This document shows, piece after piece, positions 6,972 to 6,982 of a stretch of 6,982 nt of DNA. The notes beneath the pieces are model-generated. The model worked only from the letters and a program-made list of their open reading frames with translations. It ran no database searches and was not told the DNA's origin. The translations under genes and the position numbers were made by a program. This DNA comes from UBA1731 sp964440985. GTDB taxonomy: Bacteria; Verrucomicrobiota; Kiritimatiellia; RFP12; UBA1067. The number at the start of each line of letters is the position of its first letter. Positions within the stretch are counted from its first letter, which is position 1. The stretch lies in NCBI GenBank assembly GCA_964440985.1, contig CAYTWE010000067.1, positions 1 to 6,982 on the forward strand, read 5' to 3'.

Positions 6972-6982
6972 TATGGCGTTAG

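Overview
The window is one stretch of a draft bacterial assembly with moderately high GC. It contains two exact 100-N scaffold gaps. Every gene I can support lies on the minus strand, so the biological order runs from right to left. The layout is a short upstream region (6897-6982), an AddB-type nuclease gene (3966-6896), an AddA-type helicase-nuclease gene (715-3969) that overlaps it by an ATGA junction, a 116-base intergenic gap (599-714), and the 5' part of a DUF1703-type AAA ATPase gene that runs off the left edge (1-598).

The two large genes form an addB-addA operon for processing double-strand DNA ends. AddA carries a complete set of UvrD/RecB superfamily 1 helicase motifs and a C-terminal RecB-family nuclease. 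AddB has a helicase-like body without a visible Walker A, and its own intact RecB-family nuclease. Such a complex would unwind and resect broken ends before RecA-dependent recombination. It would have one motor and two nuclease sites.

Two features are not ordinary. AddA has a perfect 18-bp, 6-residue coding minisatellite (KSKDQK)n in the linker between helicase and nuclease. The assembler could not resolve it, and both N gaps fall inside it. AddB has a degenerate 14-residue tandem repeat near its N-terminus, and it lacks the C-terminal cysteine cluster that binds an iron-sulfur centre in Bacillus AddB.

The organism cannot be named from this sequence. The style of the AddAB pair (helicase motif V reading HQSKGLGF, an AddB tail reading IFYPPA), the DUF1703-type ATPase and the draft nature of the assembly would fit an uncultured Verrucomicrobiota, Kiritimatiellota or Lentisphaerota lineage. 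That is a weak inference from memory. I see no mobile element, CRISPR array, RNA gene or clearly new multi-gene defence system. The strongest leads are the repeat-bearing linker and the divergent AddB.
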